Shown here: positions 49,615 to 57,236 of the stretch, one piece after another | Position numbering within the stretch: position 1 is the first letter of the stretch | How the letters are laid out: every line of letters starts with the position of its first letter | NCBI GenBank assembly: GCA_965204245.1 | Contig: CBDBED010000013.1 | Location: forward strand, 186,001-250,000 | Reading direction: 5' to 3' | Length of the DNA stretch: 64,000 bases | Source of the DNA: JAAXIE01 sp965204245 | GTDB lineage: Bacteria > Chloroflexota > Dehalococcoidia > Lucifugimonadales > JAAXIE01 | Notes under the pieces: generated by a model | Told to the model about the DNA's origin: nothing | Databases searched by the model: none | Seen by the model: the letters and a program-made list of their open reading frames with translations, nothing else | Translations under genes and position numbers: made by a program

Positions 49615-50163
49615 GGCATCCTCCTGAGGTCGGTTTTACGTCGCCTTCAGCTAGCTGAAACTTGGGCCGATTCTACTTGCGCCCCCCAACAGCGTCAAAC
49701 GCAGCAGAAAGGGCTTGGGAGGCTCTATAACTCGACACTCATTGTAGCTGAAGAACGCTCTTTCGTATCTGGGAAGTGTAGAGTTTGTAGAGTGCCAGAT
49801 ACGGGCCAGCTACTCTACACTGTGTAGAGTAGACGCCCTCCTCCGCTAGCAAGCCGCAGTCTGACGGATGTCGGCCTGCTGGCTTCTTGTGCTCGTGCTG
49901 TTGGGCTACCACCAGCTTGTCTCCCTATGTGAGTCTTGCAGCAAAGATATGGGCCGCCAACCCGGTGTAGTCGCTCCCTTGGCCCACTTCGATTCTATGG
50001 AGGCACGTAGAAGCCGGTCAATCAAAAAATGTCATGCTTGTCCCGGTCCGCAGGGAGCAACATCCGGTCCGGTGAGAAAGTAGCCCCAAGCTAGTCGATG
50101 GTATAGACTCGTCTAACGCAACGGCCACCAAGCCAGACTTAACCGATCCATCGGAGGAGTGGT
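49615..50163. other. 549-base intergenic region holding a structured repeat element
   Basis: Between divergent genes. It contains the CCAGATACG-type element at 49764-49832 described separately. The rest shows no tRNA and no convincing gene; an open frame of 71 codons at 49868-50083 with a hydrophobic start was judged unlikely. GGAGGAGTGGT just before 50164 is the ribosome site of the next gene. Confidence 0.6.
49764..49832. repeat. structured repeat element, locus A (TGTAGAGT core)
   Basis: CGTATCTGG (49764-49772) and CCAGATACG (49795-49803) form a perfect 9-bp inverted repeat. Between them TGTAGAGT occurs twice in tandem (49777-49784 and 49786-49793). After GGCCAG follows a perfect palindrome with 11-base arms CTACTCTACAC (49810-49820) and GTGTAGAGTAG (49822-49832) around one base, adding one direct and one inverted copy of TGTAGAGT. 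The same plan, with a different core, is found at 60926-61125. Confidence 0.9.
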
Positions 50164-51114
50164 ATGCAGGAACTGGAATTACCCCCAGTGGACAAAATCG
50201 AAATCCTCAGCCTGATGGACAACTTCACCGACACCATCACCCCCGGCAACGCTATCGCCCGCCGCGCCGTCCGCGATGCAGACCCCTTCCTGAAGCCCGC
50301 TCTGAGGGCCGAGCACGGCGTGTCCATGCTCATCACCGTCACCGCAGGCGACGAGAAGACCACTTTCCTCTTCGACACTGGCGTCACCGAGGACGGCGCC
50401 CTCCACAACATGGACGCCATGGATGTGCGTCCGGGCGAGGTTCAAGCACTGGTGCTAAGCCACGGCCACACCGACCACGCCATGGGCATGCTCGGCATGA
50501 TCAAGCGGCTCGGTCGCTCCCGCATGCCCATCATCCTCCACCCCGATGCCTTCCTCCAGCGCAAGATAATCGCCCCCGATGGCCGCGAGACTAATATGAT
50601 TCCCCCCAGTATCAGCGACCTCGAGCAGGAAAACATCGAACTGATTATCGAGCGCGGACCCAGCTTCATCATCGACCGCCGTGTGCTCGTGTCAGGTCAG
50701 ATTGAACGCACCACCGACTTCGAGCCCGGTCTTCCCGGCCAGCACGCCGAAATCAACGGCAATTGGGAACCCGATCCCTGGGTCTACGACGACCAGTCTC
50801 TAGCCATCAACCTCAGGGACAAGGGTCTCGTGGTCATCACTGGCTGCGGACACGCCGGCATCATCAACATCATCCGCCACATTCAAGGCCAGACCGGCAT
50901 GGACAAAATCCACGGCGTCCTGGGTGGCATCCACCTCAACGGACGCGCTTTCGAGCCCGTTATTCAGCCCGTAGTCGATGCCTTGGTCGAAATCAACCCC
51001 GAAGTCATTGTCCCCGAGCACTGCTCCGGCTTCTATGCCACCCAGCGCATCGCCGCAGCCATGCCCGACGCCTTCATCCAGAACACCGTCGGCACCACAC
51101 TGGTGTTCGAGTAA
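50164..51114 (+). CDS. metallo-beta-lactamase fold hydrolase
   Basis: A 316-residue MBL-fold protein of the COG1237 type (relatives are annotated as beta-ribofuranosylaminobenzene 5'-phosphate synthase-like). Metal motif ALVLSHGHTDHAMGM with H100, H102, D104 and H105; FLFDTG at 69-73; later GCGHAGIINI near 236 and a final VPEHCSGFYA near 284 supply further ligands. ATG 50164 follows CGGAGGAG. The codons end in C far more often than in the upstream operons. Substrate unknown. Confidence 0.85.
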   Translation: MQELELPPVDKIEILSLMDNFTDTITPGNAIARRAVRDADPFLKPALRAEHGVSMLITVTAGDEKTTFLFDTGVTEDGALHNMDAMDVRPGEVQALVLSHGHTDHAMGMLGMIKRLGRSRMPIILHPDAFLQRKIIAPDGRETNMIPPSISDLEQENIELIIERGPSFIIDRRVLVSGQIERTTDFEPGLPGQHAEINGNWEPDPWVYDDQSLAINLRDKGLVVITGCGHAGIINIIRHIQGQTGMDKIHGVLGGIHLNGRAFEPVIQPVVDALVEINPEVIVPEHCSGFYATQRIAAAMPDAFIQNTVGTTLVFE

Positions 51115-51176
51115 CTTGCTGGAGACCCTGTGACGAGGCTGGAAGGGGCGCCGAGAGTGGAAAGAGAGACGATCGC

Positions 51177-51416
51177 ATGACAGACTGGAAGACATGTTCA
51201 GCCGTCGAAAGCGTACCTGGCAGAGTCAGTGGCGCATGGGTGTTTACCGGGACCCGGGTCCCCCTCTACAGCCTGTTTGAGAACCTACGTAGCGGCGCGA
51301 CCGTGCAGGAGTTCATTGATTGGTTCCCCGGTGTGGAAGGATGGCAAGTCGAGGCCGTGCTCGAACACGAAATACAGAGCATAAAAGCCAAGACCGCGCA
51401 TGCGAATCCTGTTTGA
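51177..51416 (+). CDS. DUF433 family antitoxin-like protein
   Basis: A 79-residue protein matching DUF433: PGRVSGAWVFTGTRVPLYSLFENLRSGATVQEFIDWFPGV across about 14-52, which contains a helix-turn-helix-like segment. Such proteins are encoded before PIN-like DUF5615 toxins and are considered their antitoxins. Here the toxin frame starts 17 bases before this gene ends, keeping the usual overlapping order. The ATG at 51177 was chosen because the longer frame runs antiparallel to nothing but lies inside the MBL gene. Confidence 0.85.
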   Translation: MTDWKTCSAVESVPGRVSGAWVFTGTRVPLYSLFENLRSGATVQEFIDWFPGVEGWQVEAVLEHEIQSIKAKTAHANPV

Positions 51417-51555
51417 CCAAGGAACGCCAAGGCCCCTGCGGCAACACCTTCAAGACCATACGGTGGACACAGCAGCCGCACGCGGATGGTCGGCACTTAA
51501 TCTTCAACTGAGCGAGAATGGTAGCGGGGCTATTGACCCCACCAGCAGCACGTAA
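51400..51555 (+). pseudogene. DUF5615 PIN-like toxin, truncated
   Basis: A 51-codon frame beginning ATG at 51400, overlapping the DUF433 gene by 17 bases. It opens MRILFDQGTPRPLRQHLQDH and HTVDTAAARGWSALN, the typical N-terminus of DUF5615 PIN-like proteins with the first metal Asp. After about residue 37 the similarity stops (LSENGSGAIDPTSST), and the middle and C-terminal parts with the remaining acidic residues (normally a further 60-70 residues with VTTDQNL-like motif) are missing. The next gene starts 14 bases later, so the toxin has probably lost its 3' two thirds. Confidence 0.7.
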
Positions 51556-51568
51556 AGGAGGCCTCGCC

Positions 51569-52561
51569 TTGGTCAAGGTAGCAATCCTCGACGATTACGC
51601 AAACTTCGCCATCCAAGCAGCCGACTGGGACACTCTCCCCGCCGGTACAGACACCCAGACCTTCCGCGAACACATCGCAGACATCAACGAACTTGCCTCC
51701 AGCCTCCAAGGCTGCGATGTCGTCTCAGCCATGCGCGAGCGCACCCCCTTTTCGCGTGCCCTCCTCGAACAACTCCCCGACCTCAAGCTGCTGGTCACCA
51801 CTGGCGCGCGCAACGCCTCCATCGATGTCCAAGGCGCCACCGACCTCGGCATCCTCGTCTGTGGCACCGGCGGCCTCGGCTACCCCACCGCTGAACTAAC
51901 TTGGGGCATCATCTTAGCCATGCTCCGCTACATCCCTGACGAGCAGGCCGCCCTCCGAGCCGGACGCTGGCAGTCCACGGTAGGCATCGGCGTCAACGGC
52001 AAAGTCCTCGGCGTTCTCGGCTTGGGCCGCTTGGGCTCTCAGGTCGCCGCCGTCGGCAATGCCTTCAACATGGAAGTCATCGCTTGGAGCCAGAACCTCA
52101 CCGAAGAACGCGCCGCCGAATGCGGTGCCACCCTCGTCAGCAAGGACCAGCTATTCGCCAACTCCGACATCCTGACCATCCACCTCCAACTCAGCGACCG
52201 CACCCGTGGCCTCGTAGGCCAGCAGGAACTCGCCTCCATGAAACCCACTGCCTACCTAGTCAACACCTCCCGCGGCCCCATCGTCGACGAAGCCGCCCTA
52301 ATCCACGCCCTCCAAAACAACACCATCGCCGGTGCCGGCCTCGACGTCTACGACCAAGAACCCCTCCCCGCCAACCACCCCCTCCTCCAACTCCCCAACA
52401 CCCTCCTAACCCCCCACCTCGGCTACGTCACCGTAGAAGGCATGCAAGCCTTCTACCAAGGCACAGTCGAAGACATAGCCGCCTACCTCTCCGGCAACCC
52501 CATCCGAATGATCAACCCCGAAGCCTTGGAAACCGCCCGGCAGCAGGCCCCTGAAAGGTAG
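51569..52561 (+). CDS. D-isomer-specific 2-hydroxyacid dehydrogenase
   Basis: A 330-residue NAD-dependent enzyme reducing 2-oxoacids to D-2-hydroxyacids or the reverse. Seen: N-terminal KVAILDDYANFA, LGVLGLGRLGSQVA (nucleotide loop) near 146-159, and the catalytic triad residues: Arg in VNTSRGPIVDEAAL, Glu in LDVYDQEPLP and His in LLTPHLGYVT. TTG start at 51569 after AAAGGAGG (51554-51561). Codons are strongly C-ending, with Pro/Thr-rich antisense frames as a result. It starts directly after the truncated toxin gene; the substrate is unknown. Confidence 0.88.
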   Translation: MVKVAILDDYANFAIQAADWDTLPAGTDTQTFREHIADINELASSLQGCDVVSAMRERTPFSRALLEQLPDLKLLVTTGARNASIDVQGATDLGILVCGTGGLGYPTAELTWGIILAMLRYIPDEQAALRAGRWQSTVGIGVNGKVLGVLGLGRLGSQVAAVGNAFNMEVIAWSQNLTEERAAECGATLVSKDQLFANSDILTIHLQLSDRTRGLVGQQELASMKPTAYLVNTSRGPIVDEAALIHALQNNTIAGAGLDVYDQEPLPANHPLLQLPNTLLTPHLGYVTVEGMQAFYQGTVEDIAAYLSGNPIRMINPEALETARQQAPER

Positions 52562-52570
52562 CGATCATCG

Positions 52571-52984
52571 CTAGCCCCATGGATTGACCACTTCAACCTC
52601 CAGACCCTCGAAATCCCTGACATTGCGAGTAACCAAGGCCAAATCGTTGGCAATGGCGGTGGCTGCTATCAGTGCATCAGGCAGGCGTAGCTCTCGCCCG
52701 CTGAGGTAAACTTGCGCCCTCAAGTCGGCCGCAAGTTCAGCTATAGGCAAGTCAACAATAATGATTCGGTCCTCAAAGTCCGCTTGGAGTTGGGACAGCC
52801 AAGCCTCCAAGGCGTCGCGACGACGTCCTTGCCTCAATATAGTCACCCCATACCGCAACTCATGTACCGCAATCGCAGACAGCCATATTTGCTCTCCAGA
52901 GTTCAGGAGGTCCATGACTGCGCCATGGGGATTCGGCTTCGACGCCTCAGATACCGCGTTGGTGTCCAAGAGGAAGCCCCTCAT
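52571..52984 (-). CDS. PIN-domain toxin (VapC/FitB-like)
   Basis: Ribonuclease toxin of a type II system, 137 residues. PIN motifs are complete: FLLDTNAVSE near 4-13 (first Asp), AVHELRYGV near 39 (Glu), LRLPDALIAATAIANDLALVTRN near 101-123 (Asp pair). The second element closely resembles FitB-type toxins. Its ATG overlaps the stop of the upstream HicB-like gene (ATGA), so that protein is the presumed antitoxin although it belongs to a family normally paired with HicA. Confidence 0.88.
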   Translation of the reverse strand: MRGFLLDTNAVSEASKPNPHGAVMDLLNSGEQIWLSAIAVHELRYGVTILRQGRRRDALEAWLSQLQADFEDRIIIVDLPIAELAADLRAQVYLSGRELRLPDALIAATAIANDLALVTRNVRDFEGLEVEVVNPWG

Positions 52985-53304
52985 TCGTCGAACACTATGT
53001 CGCTGAAGGCAATCAGCCTCCCCTCTTCATCATACTTAGGCTCTTTGACCCCCACCCCTTTAGGCGCATTCTCAACCAGCCATTGCCCCAAAGACTTGTG
53101 AGGCCCGGCTCTGCCATTATGTTCAGGAATAGGCGTCCCCAACTGCTCCGCCGTCTCCAGCCACAAGCCCACCGCCTCGTTGACCCGCCCCAACGCCGCC
53201 TCGTGCGAATCGCCATGCGCAGCGCACCCCGCAAGCTCGGGCACCTCTGCCACAAACACCCCGTCCTCATTGCTGTAATAGATGATGACTTCGTATTTGT
53301 GCAT
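52981..53304 (-). CDS. HicB-like antitoxin with extra C-terminal tail, coupled to vapC
   Basis: A 107-residue protein. Residues 1-55 match the HicB fold (YEVIIYYSNEDGVFVAEVPELAGCAAHGDSHEAALG), a partial RNase-H-like domain. The C-terminal half (SLGQWLVENAPKGVGVKEP then RLIAFSDIVFDE) is not HicB-like; its pattern of an amphipathic helix plus an acidic-hydrophobic end is like the toxin-covering tails of Phd/VapB antitoxins. No ribbon-helix-helix or HTH DNA-binding domain is obvious. Overlaps vapC by 4 bases, so co-translated. Confidence 0.75.
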   Translation of the reverse strand: MHKYEVIIYYSNEDGVFVAEVPELAGCAAHGDSHEAALGRVNEAVGLWLETAEQLGTPIPEHNGRAGPHKSLGQWLVENAPKGVGVKEPKYDEEGRLIAFSDIVFDE

Positions 53305-53576
53305 TACTATCCCTCTCCAAAGCCGTATTTCAGGATTACCCTACGAACCTGACGCACTTGGCAGGGCTTGGCATGGCTTCCATCCCGTAGAGGTTGATTC
53401 CTTCACGTATTCCACGCATCTCGAATATGTGAGGACTTCCTTGTATCGATAAAGCCCAGACGCAGCAAATCTCCCCACCCCTCGCAGAAACTCCATTTGG
53501 CATGGACTGTCCCACCTAACCCGTGTCCGATCCGAGTGTGCACTCGTCACGTGATGGCCCCAACGGAAGAGACTGA

Positions 53577-54245
53577 CTACTCCTCAGCAGGCTCCTCGTC
53601 CTCCCCCGCCATAGCCTCCACCTGCCCCGCCCGCTGCCTCGCCACATACCCCTCAACCCACCGCCGGTACTCATCCAGCGCAGGCGGTGCCACATAGAAC
53701 ACCTCAATATCCTGCGGAAACTGCAACTGGTGACGCTCGTTCACCAGCAGCAGCCCCACCTCATCCTCCCCCAACGTTTCATCAATCCTCTGGATGAAGT
53801 GCTCGTTCCGCCGCCGCGTAGCCTCCCCCAGCCACTGATGCAACTGCCCAGCCACTTTCTGCGACGCAAACGGCATCATCAGACACCGCTGCAAGTCCAT
53901 GCTCTCCAGCAGCGTCTCCGCATCCTCCGCCTCCTCCAGCACTGCACCCGCCGCGCACTTGGTCTGCGCCAGCGCGTGGCTCCCCAACTCCCCTGAAGCC
54001 GCCAGCATCTGCAACCCATCCTCGCCCCCCACTGGCAGCGTCTCGTGGTACACATGCTGCACCCACCCGATGCGCAACTCCAGTGCCGTCACCTGCGTCT
54101 GCACCTGCTCCCAGTACTTCCCCACAATCGCCACCCCATCCTCAGCATCCTCCGGCGGCATGGCCAGCAAGGGCACCAGCAACAGCTTCCGCTTCCCCCG
54201 GTACGACTCCAGAGACGGCCTCTCAATGCGCCCTAGCTCAGCCAT
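53577..54245 (-). CDS. conserved-looking hypothetical protein
   Basis: A 222-residue soluble protein that I do not recognise. It is rich in acidic residues, with predicted helices (DAEDGVAIVGKYWEQVQTQV, AGQLHQWLGEATRRRNEHF) and an acidic C-terminal end (GEDEEPAEE). The phrase LLLVNERHQLQFPQDIEVFYVAPPALDEYRRWVEGY near 165-200 looks like a folded domain end. No signal peptide or transmembrane segment. It lies between the HicB-VapC pair and a repeat-rich gap; nothing in the context suggests a role. Confidence 0.65.
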   Translation of the reverse strand: MAELGRIERPSLESYRGKRKLLLVPLLAMPPEDAEDGVAIVGKYWEQVQTQVTALELRIGWVQHVYHETLPVGGEDGLQMLAASGELGSHALAQTKCAAGAVLEEAEDAETLLESMDLQRCLMMPFASQKVAGQLHQWLGEATRRRNEHFIQRIDETLGEDEVGLLLVNERHQLQFPQDIEVFYVAPPALDEYRRWVEGYVARQRAGQVEAMAGEDEEPAEE

Positions 54246-54353
54246 ATTCCCCGTCCCTCATCCACCGAACTTCTGCTATACCCCGACAATAACCGCAACC
54301 CCCACCCAATCGCCCCTCCCGTGCCCCATCTTACCCCGTTCGCCCTGAGCGAA

Positions 54354-54524
54354 GTGGTGCGGTCAACACAGCCTCCAAGCGACCAAGCGCGGAGGTTGTG
54401 TTGACCGCACCACGAAGTCGAAGGGTCGCCAGCGCTAACTCACCCAAACCTTGTTGGAACACAGCCTCAAAGCGACCAAGCGCGGAGGTTGTGTTGACCG
54501 CACCACGAAGTCGAAGGGTCGCCA
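54354..54524. repeat. 67-bp direct repeat pair with a 17-23 bp hairpin
   Basis: Two copies (54365-54431 and 54458-54524) differ at one base and are 26 bases apart. In the first copy GTGGTGCGGTCAACACA (54354-54370) pairs perfectly with TGTGTTGACCGCACCAC (54397-54413), and the hairpin extends inward by five of six more pairs. The second copy lacks most of the left arm. Flanking CGCCCTGAGCGAAG and GAAGTCGAAGGGTCG resemble the 24-mers near 60853. The gap 54246-54584 holds no gene. Confidence 0.9.
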
Positions 54525-54584
54525 CTCCTAACCCACCCATACCTGCGGGAACTACCCCCAAAGCGCCGAAGCACAACCCAACCC

Positions 54585-55841
54585 CTACACTATCCGCACC
54601 CCGCCATGAAACACCCCCGCCACGTTCACAATCTCATTCACGTCCCGGTGCGGCTCCCCGTTGAACACCGCCACATCCCCCGCCTTCCCAACTTCCAGCG
54701 TGCCCAACTCTTCCAGCAGCCCCAGCGAGTCCGCCGCGTCCTGCGTCGCCGACACCACCGCCTGCATCGGCGTCAGCCCGCCCTGCACCAGCAAGTCCAT
54801 CTCCTTGTGTATCCGGCTGAACGGCACCGGCCCCCATCCGCAATCCGTTCCCGTCACGAACCGCGCCCCGCCTTTCACCATCTCACTGATCTGCCCCAGC
54901 CTGTCCTCCAGCCTCGCCCCCCAGCCATCCAGTGCTCGCCTCTCCTCCGTGTTCAACCCCACCGTGTCCGCCTTCTCCTGCAGCTTCTCCCGTGGCGCTC
55001 CGAATACCTGGTCCAGCGTCGGGTTCACCCACGACCCCGTCTCCGCTATCCGCTCCACCACGTCAGGCCGTATCGTCGACGACCCGTCCGCGTCGTTCCA
55101 CGAGCAATGGATGATCATGTCGATGCCCGAATCCAAGCAGTTCACGATCCCCGCCGTGGCATGCGCATGCCCCGCCACCAGACGCCCAAACTTATGCGAC
55201 TCTCCCACGATGGCCTTCAGTTCATCCAGGTTATACGCCGCCCGGTTCCGGTCGCTGGTCTTGGTGGTCCCGCCCGTCACCGCCACCTTGATGTAGTCCG
55301 CCCCCAGCTTCACCAGCCGGCGCACCCCCTTCACCACCTCGTCCACCCCGTCCGCCTCCGCACCCATCTGCCACATGTGCCCGCCCGTGATGGTCAGCGG
55401 GTTCACGCATATCGACAGCCTCGGCCCCGTCGCCAGCCCCCGTGCCATCCCCTTCTTCAGCGACACCGTCGTATAGTTCTTCGCCCCGTTGTCCCGGATG
55501 GTCGTGACCCCCTTTTCCAAGTACAACCGCGCATTGACAATGGACTGCATCAGCAGGATGTCGTCCTCTTCCTGCATCACGTCATCCGTATGTGTCCCGT
55601 CCCCCGGATAGTTCAGGTGCGTATGCACATCCACCAACCCCGGCAATATCGTCCCCTCCGGGAAATCATGCACCTCCACCGGCGCACCCTCCGGCGCCGC
55701 CACCTCATTCACTGCCCCCACCATCCGTATCTTCGACCCCTCCAACAACACCGCCCCCCGCTCCACAGGCCGCCCCCCACGCCCATCCACCAGCAACTTC
55801 CCAGTGATCAGTTGATAAGGCGTAGGTGCAGTAGTGGTCAT
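54585..55841 (-). CDS. amidohydrolase (imidazolonepropionase/prolidase-like)
   Basis: A 418-residue amidohydrolase-superfamily enzyme. Seen: a beta-sandwich N-terminus (LITGKLLVDGRGGRPVERGAVLLEGSKI), GLVDVHTHLNYPG with the HxH metal pair near 65, the Lys in DYIKVAVTGGTTKTS near 185, VAGHAHATAGI near 220 and FVTGTDCGWG near 325 with the late Asp. The Xaa-Pro dipeptidase/imidazolonepropionase-like branch hydrolyses amide or lactam bonds. ATG 55841 follows AAGGAG; a longer frame is rejected. The opposite strand carries a 425-codon open frame, an artefact of the codon use. Confidence 0.88.
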   Translation of the reverse strand: MTTTAPTPYQLITGKLLVDGRGGRPVERGAVLLEGSKIRMVGAVNEVAAPEGAPVEVHDFPEGTILPGLVDVHTHLNYPGDGTHTDDVMQEEDDILLMQSIVNARLYLEKGVTTIRDNGAKNYTTVSLKKGMARGLATGPRLSICVNPLTITGGHMWQMGAEADGVDEVVKGVRRLVKLGADYIKVAVTGGTTKTSDRNRAAYNLDELKAIVGESHKFGRLVAGHAHATAGIVNCLDSGIDMIIHCSWNDADGSSTIRPDVVERIAETGSWVNPTLDQVFGAPREKLQEKADTVGLNTEERRALDGWGARLEDRLGQISEMVKGGARFVTGTDCGWGPVPFSRIHKEMDLLVQGGLTPMQAVVSATQDAADSLGLLEELGTLEVGKAGDVAVFNGEPHRDVNEIVNVAGVFHGGVRIV

Positions 55842-55876
55842 GTCAATGCGCTCCTTGCAGGCGTGGGATGCCCACG

Positions 55877-55885
55877 AGTATAGCA
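55877..55885 (-). promoter_or_regulatory. extended -10 promoter of the amidohydrolase gene
   Basis: Minus strand TGCTATACT from 55885 to 55877, identical to the element before tsaC. The start codon is 36 bases downstream. Confidence 0.55.
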
Positions 55886-55976
55886 TGTGCCTCCCAGCGG
55901 AAGCGGTTGTATACTACGACGCAAGTCCGCCCCATGGACGCCCAAACCCAGCCCTATCGTAAGGTGATATGACATC

Positions 55977-56174
55977 ATGAGGCAGGTCGTCGTTTACCCC
56001 GGTGAAGACGGTTACTGGATTGCCGAATGCCCCAGCCTGCCCGGTTGCATTACCCAAGGCCCCACCAAGCAGGATGTCGTCGTCAATATCAAAGAGGCCA
56101 TCGCAGGCTACGTCACCGCCCTCGAAGCCGACGGACTCCCCGTCCCCGAAGCACTGCCATTCTCGTGTTGCTAG
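55977..56174 (+). CDS. HicB-like antitoxin, solitary
   Basis: A 65-residue type II HicB-fold protein: VVVYPGEDGYWIAECPSLPGCITQGPTKQDVVVNIKEAIAGYV covers the core, followed by ALEADGLPVPEAL. ATG 55977 follows TAAGGTGAT. HicB antitoxins normally neighbour a HicA toxin, but no HicA frame (GSH motif) is found on either side; the region to 56372 has no gene. The C-terminus (PFSCC) is shorter than usual, so it may also be slightly truncated. Confidence 0.75.
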   Translation: MRQVVVYPGEDGYWIAECPSLPGCITQGPTKQDVVVNIKEAIAGYVTALEADGLPVPEALPFSCC

Positions 56175-56372
56175 GTCTCCCAGCAGACTGATACGATGCG
56201 TCATCGATATCCTTTCAACCCCCTATGAGCTGGGAGGAGAATCTCTTGAGCGGTTTCGCCGACTTATACTGATGTCTGTGCGAACGCTACGCCGACGCAG
56301 GCCGGCTTGAAGGACGCTTATCGTAAGTCTCTGCGAACCCACTCAGGGAACCAAAAGCAGGAGAATAGCGCA

Positions 56373-57236
56373 GTGCAGAATGCGTTGCAGTTAGTCGAAA
56401 CCCTACGGGCCAACCACTGCTTACTTTTGGCGAACCCCAACTACAGTGAGGCGGACACGGTAACACACCTTATCGACCCCGTACTCAGTTACCTTGGTTA
56501 CCCAGCATCCCAACAACTTCGCGAGAATCAGGTCAACAAGAACCGCCCCGACATAGTGCTCTGGAATGTACCATATGCGCTTCGTGGGGACGCCACCGCA
56601 AATGCGATCCTCGAAGCTAAACCGTTGAATCACGATTTGGACGGCAAAGGGCTCGCGCGCGCCGACCGACCCAAAACTCAGATCAAAAGGTATGTCAACG
56701 GATACGCCTACAGCGGGCCCGGGACCTATGGGATATTAACCGATGGGAATATATGGCATGTGATCCAGAGGAGTGAGACGGAGCAACACACTCCCCTCAT
56801 CATGGAATGGCAACTCCTGGAAGGAACAGAGGCAGAAGCAGCAACATCCATAGAGGAGATCGACAGAATCCTAAAGGGGACACGGCTCTTCCCGGGGATA
56901 ACTCATCATGTCAAGGCTGACCGTGAGGCCTACGAACTCTGCCAAGCCATCGCAGACGGGAAGAGCGCTGCAAGTATATTGCGCCTGCTCACAAAAAAGG
57001 ACGATTACAAATCTGACATCAAAGGCGAAGTGTCCCTAGTGGGGAAGGCTCAAGAGGCAGAAGCCAGCCAATGGGCAGAATATGCCTATACAGAGGCCGG
57101 TAGGATCAAGGCCGACCAGGGAGACATGGAGTACGAACCTATCTCTGTCGCAGTCGTCCGCACCACCAAAGCGGACTCGACGCAGCGATTGCAGGGATCG
57201 CCTTTGCAAAAACAGTGCCACTTAAGATGTCGGTGA
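56373..57236 (+). CDS. restriction-modification protein, nuclease part (PD-(D/E)XK), frame-broken from the next gene
   Basis: A 287-codon frame with a PD-(D/E)XK nuclease: RPDIVLWN (D60) and AILEAKPL (E81, K83) are the catalytic motif, in an HsdR-like N-terminal domain (TVTHLIDPVLSYLGYP; GPGTYGILTDGNIWHVIQR). The GTG at 56373 follows AGGAG at a 9-base distance; a TTG at 56307 is less well placed. From about 57176 the meaningful sequence moves to another frame (LDAAIAGIAFAKTVPLK), leaving this frame with a non-conserved end. With the next frame it forms one type IIG-like enzyme. Base composition looks lower in GC than the neighbours, suggesting transfer. Confidence 0.8.
   Translation: MQNALQLVETLRANHCLLLANPNYSEADTVTHLIDPVLSYLGYPASQQLRENQVNKNRPDIVLWNVPYALRGDATANAILEAKPLNHDLDGKGLARADRPKTQIKRYVNGYAYSGPGTYGILTDGNIWHVIQRSETEQHTPLIMEWQLLEGTEAEAATSIEEIDRILKGTRLFPGITHHVKADREAYELCQAIADGKSAASILRLLTKKDDYKSDIKGEVSLVGKAQEAEASQWAEYAYTEAGRIKADQGDMEYEPISVAVVRTTKADSTQRLQGSPLQKQCHLRCR

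Noticed and set aside
49868..50083. A 71-codon frame with a hydrophobic, signal-like start
   Set aside because: No ribosome site, no conserved-looking end, and the region is otherwise non-coding.
54606..55883. A 425-codon open frame antisense to the amidohydrolase
   Set aside because: It is dominated by Arg, His and Pro with no motif, and arises because the real gene on the minus strand avoids certain codons. The minus-strand protein has full amidohydrolase motifs.
56175..56372. HicA toxin partner for the HicB-like gene at 55977
   Set aside because: No frame in this stretch shows the HicA double-stranded RNA-binding pattern or the G-S-H motif.
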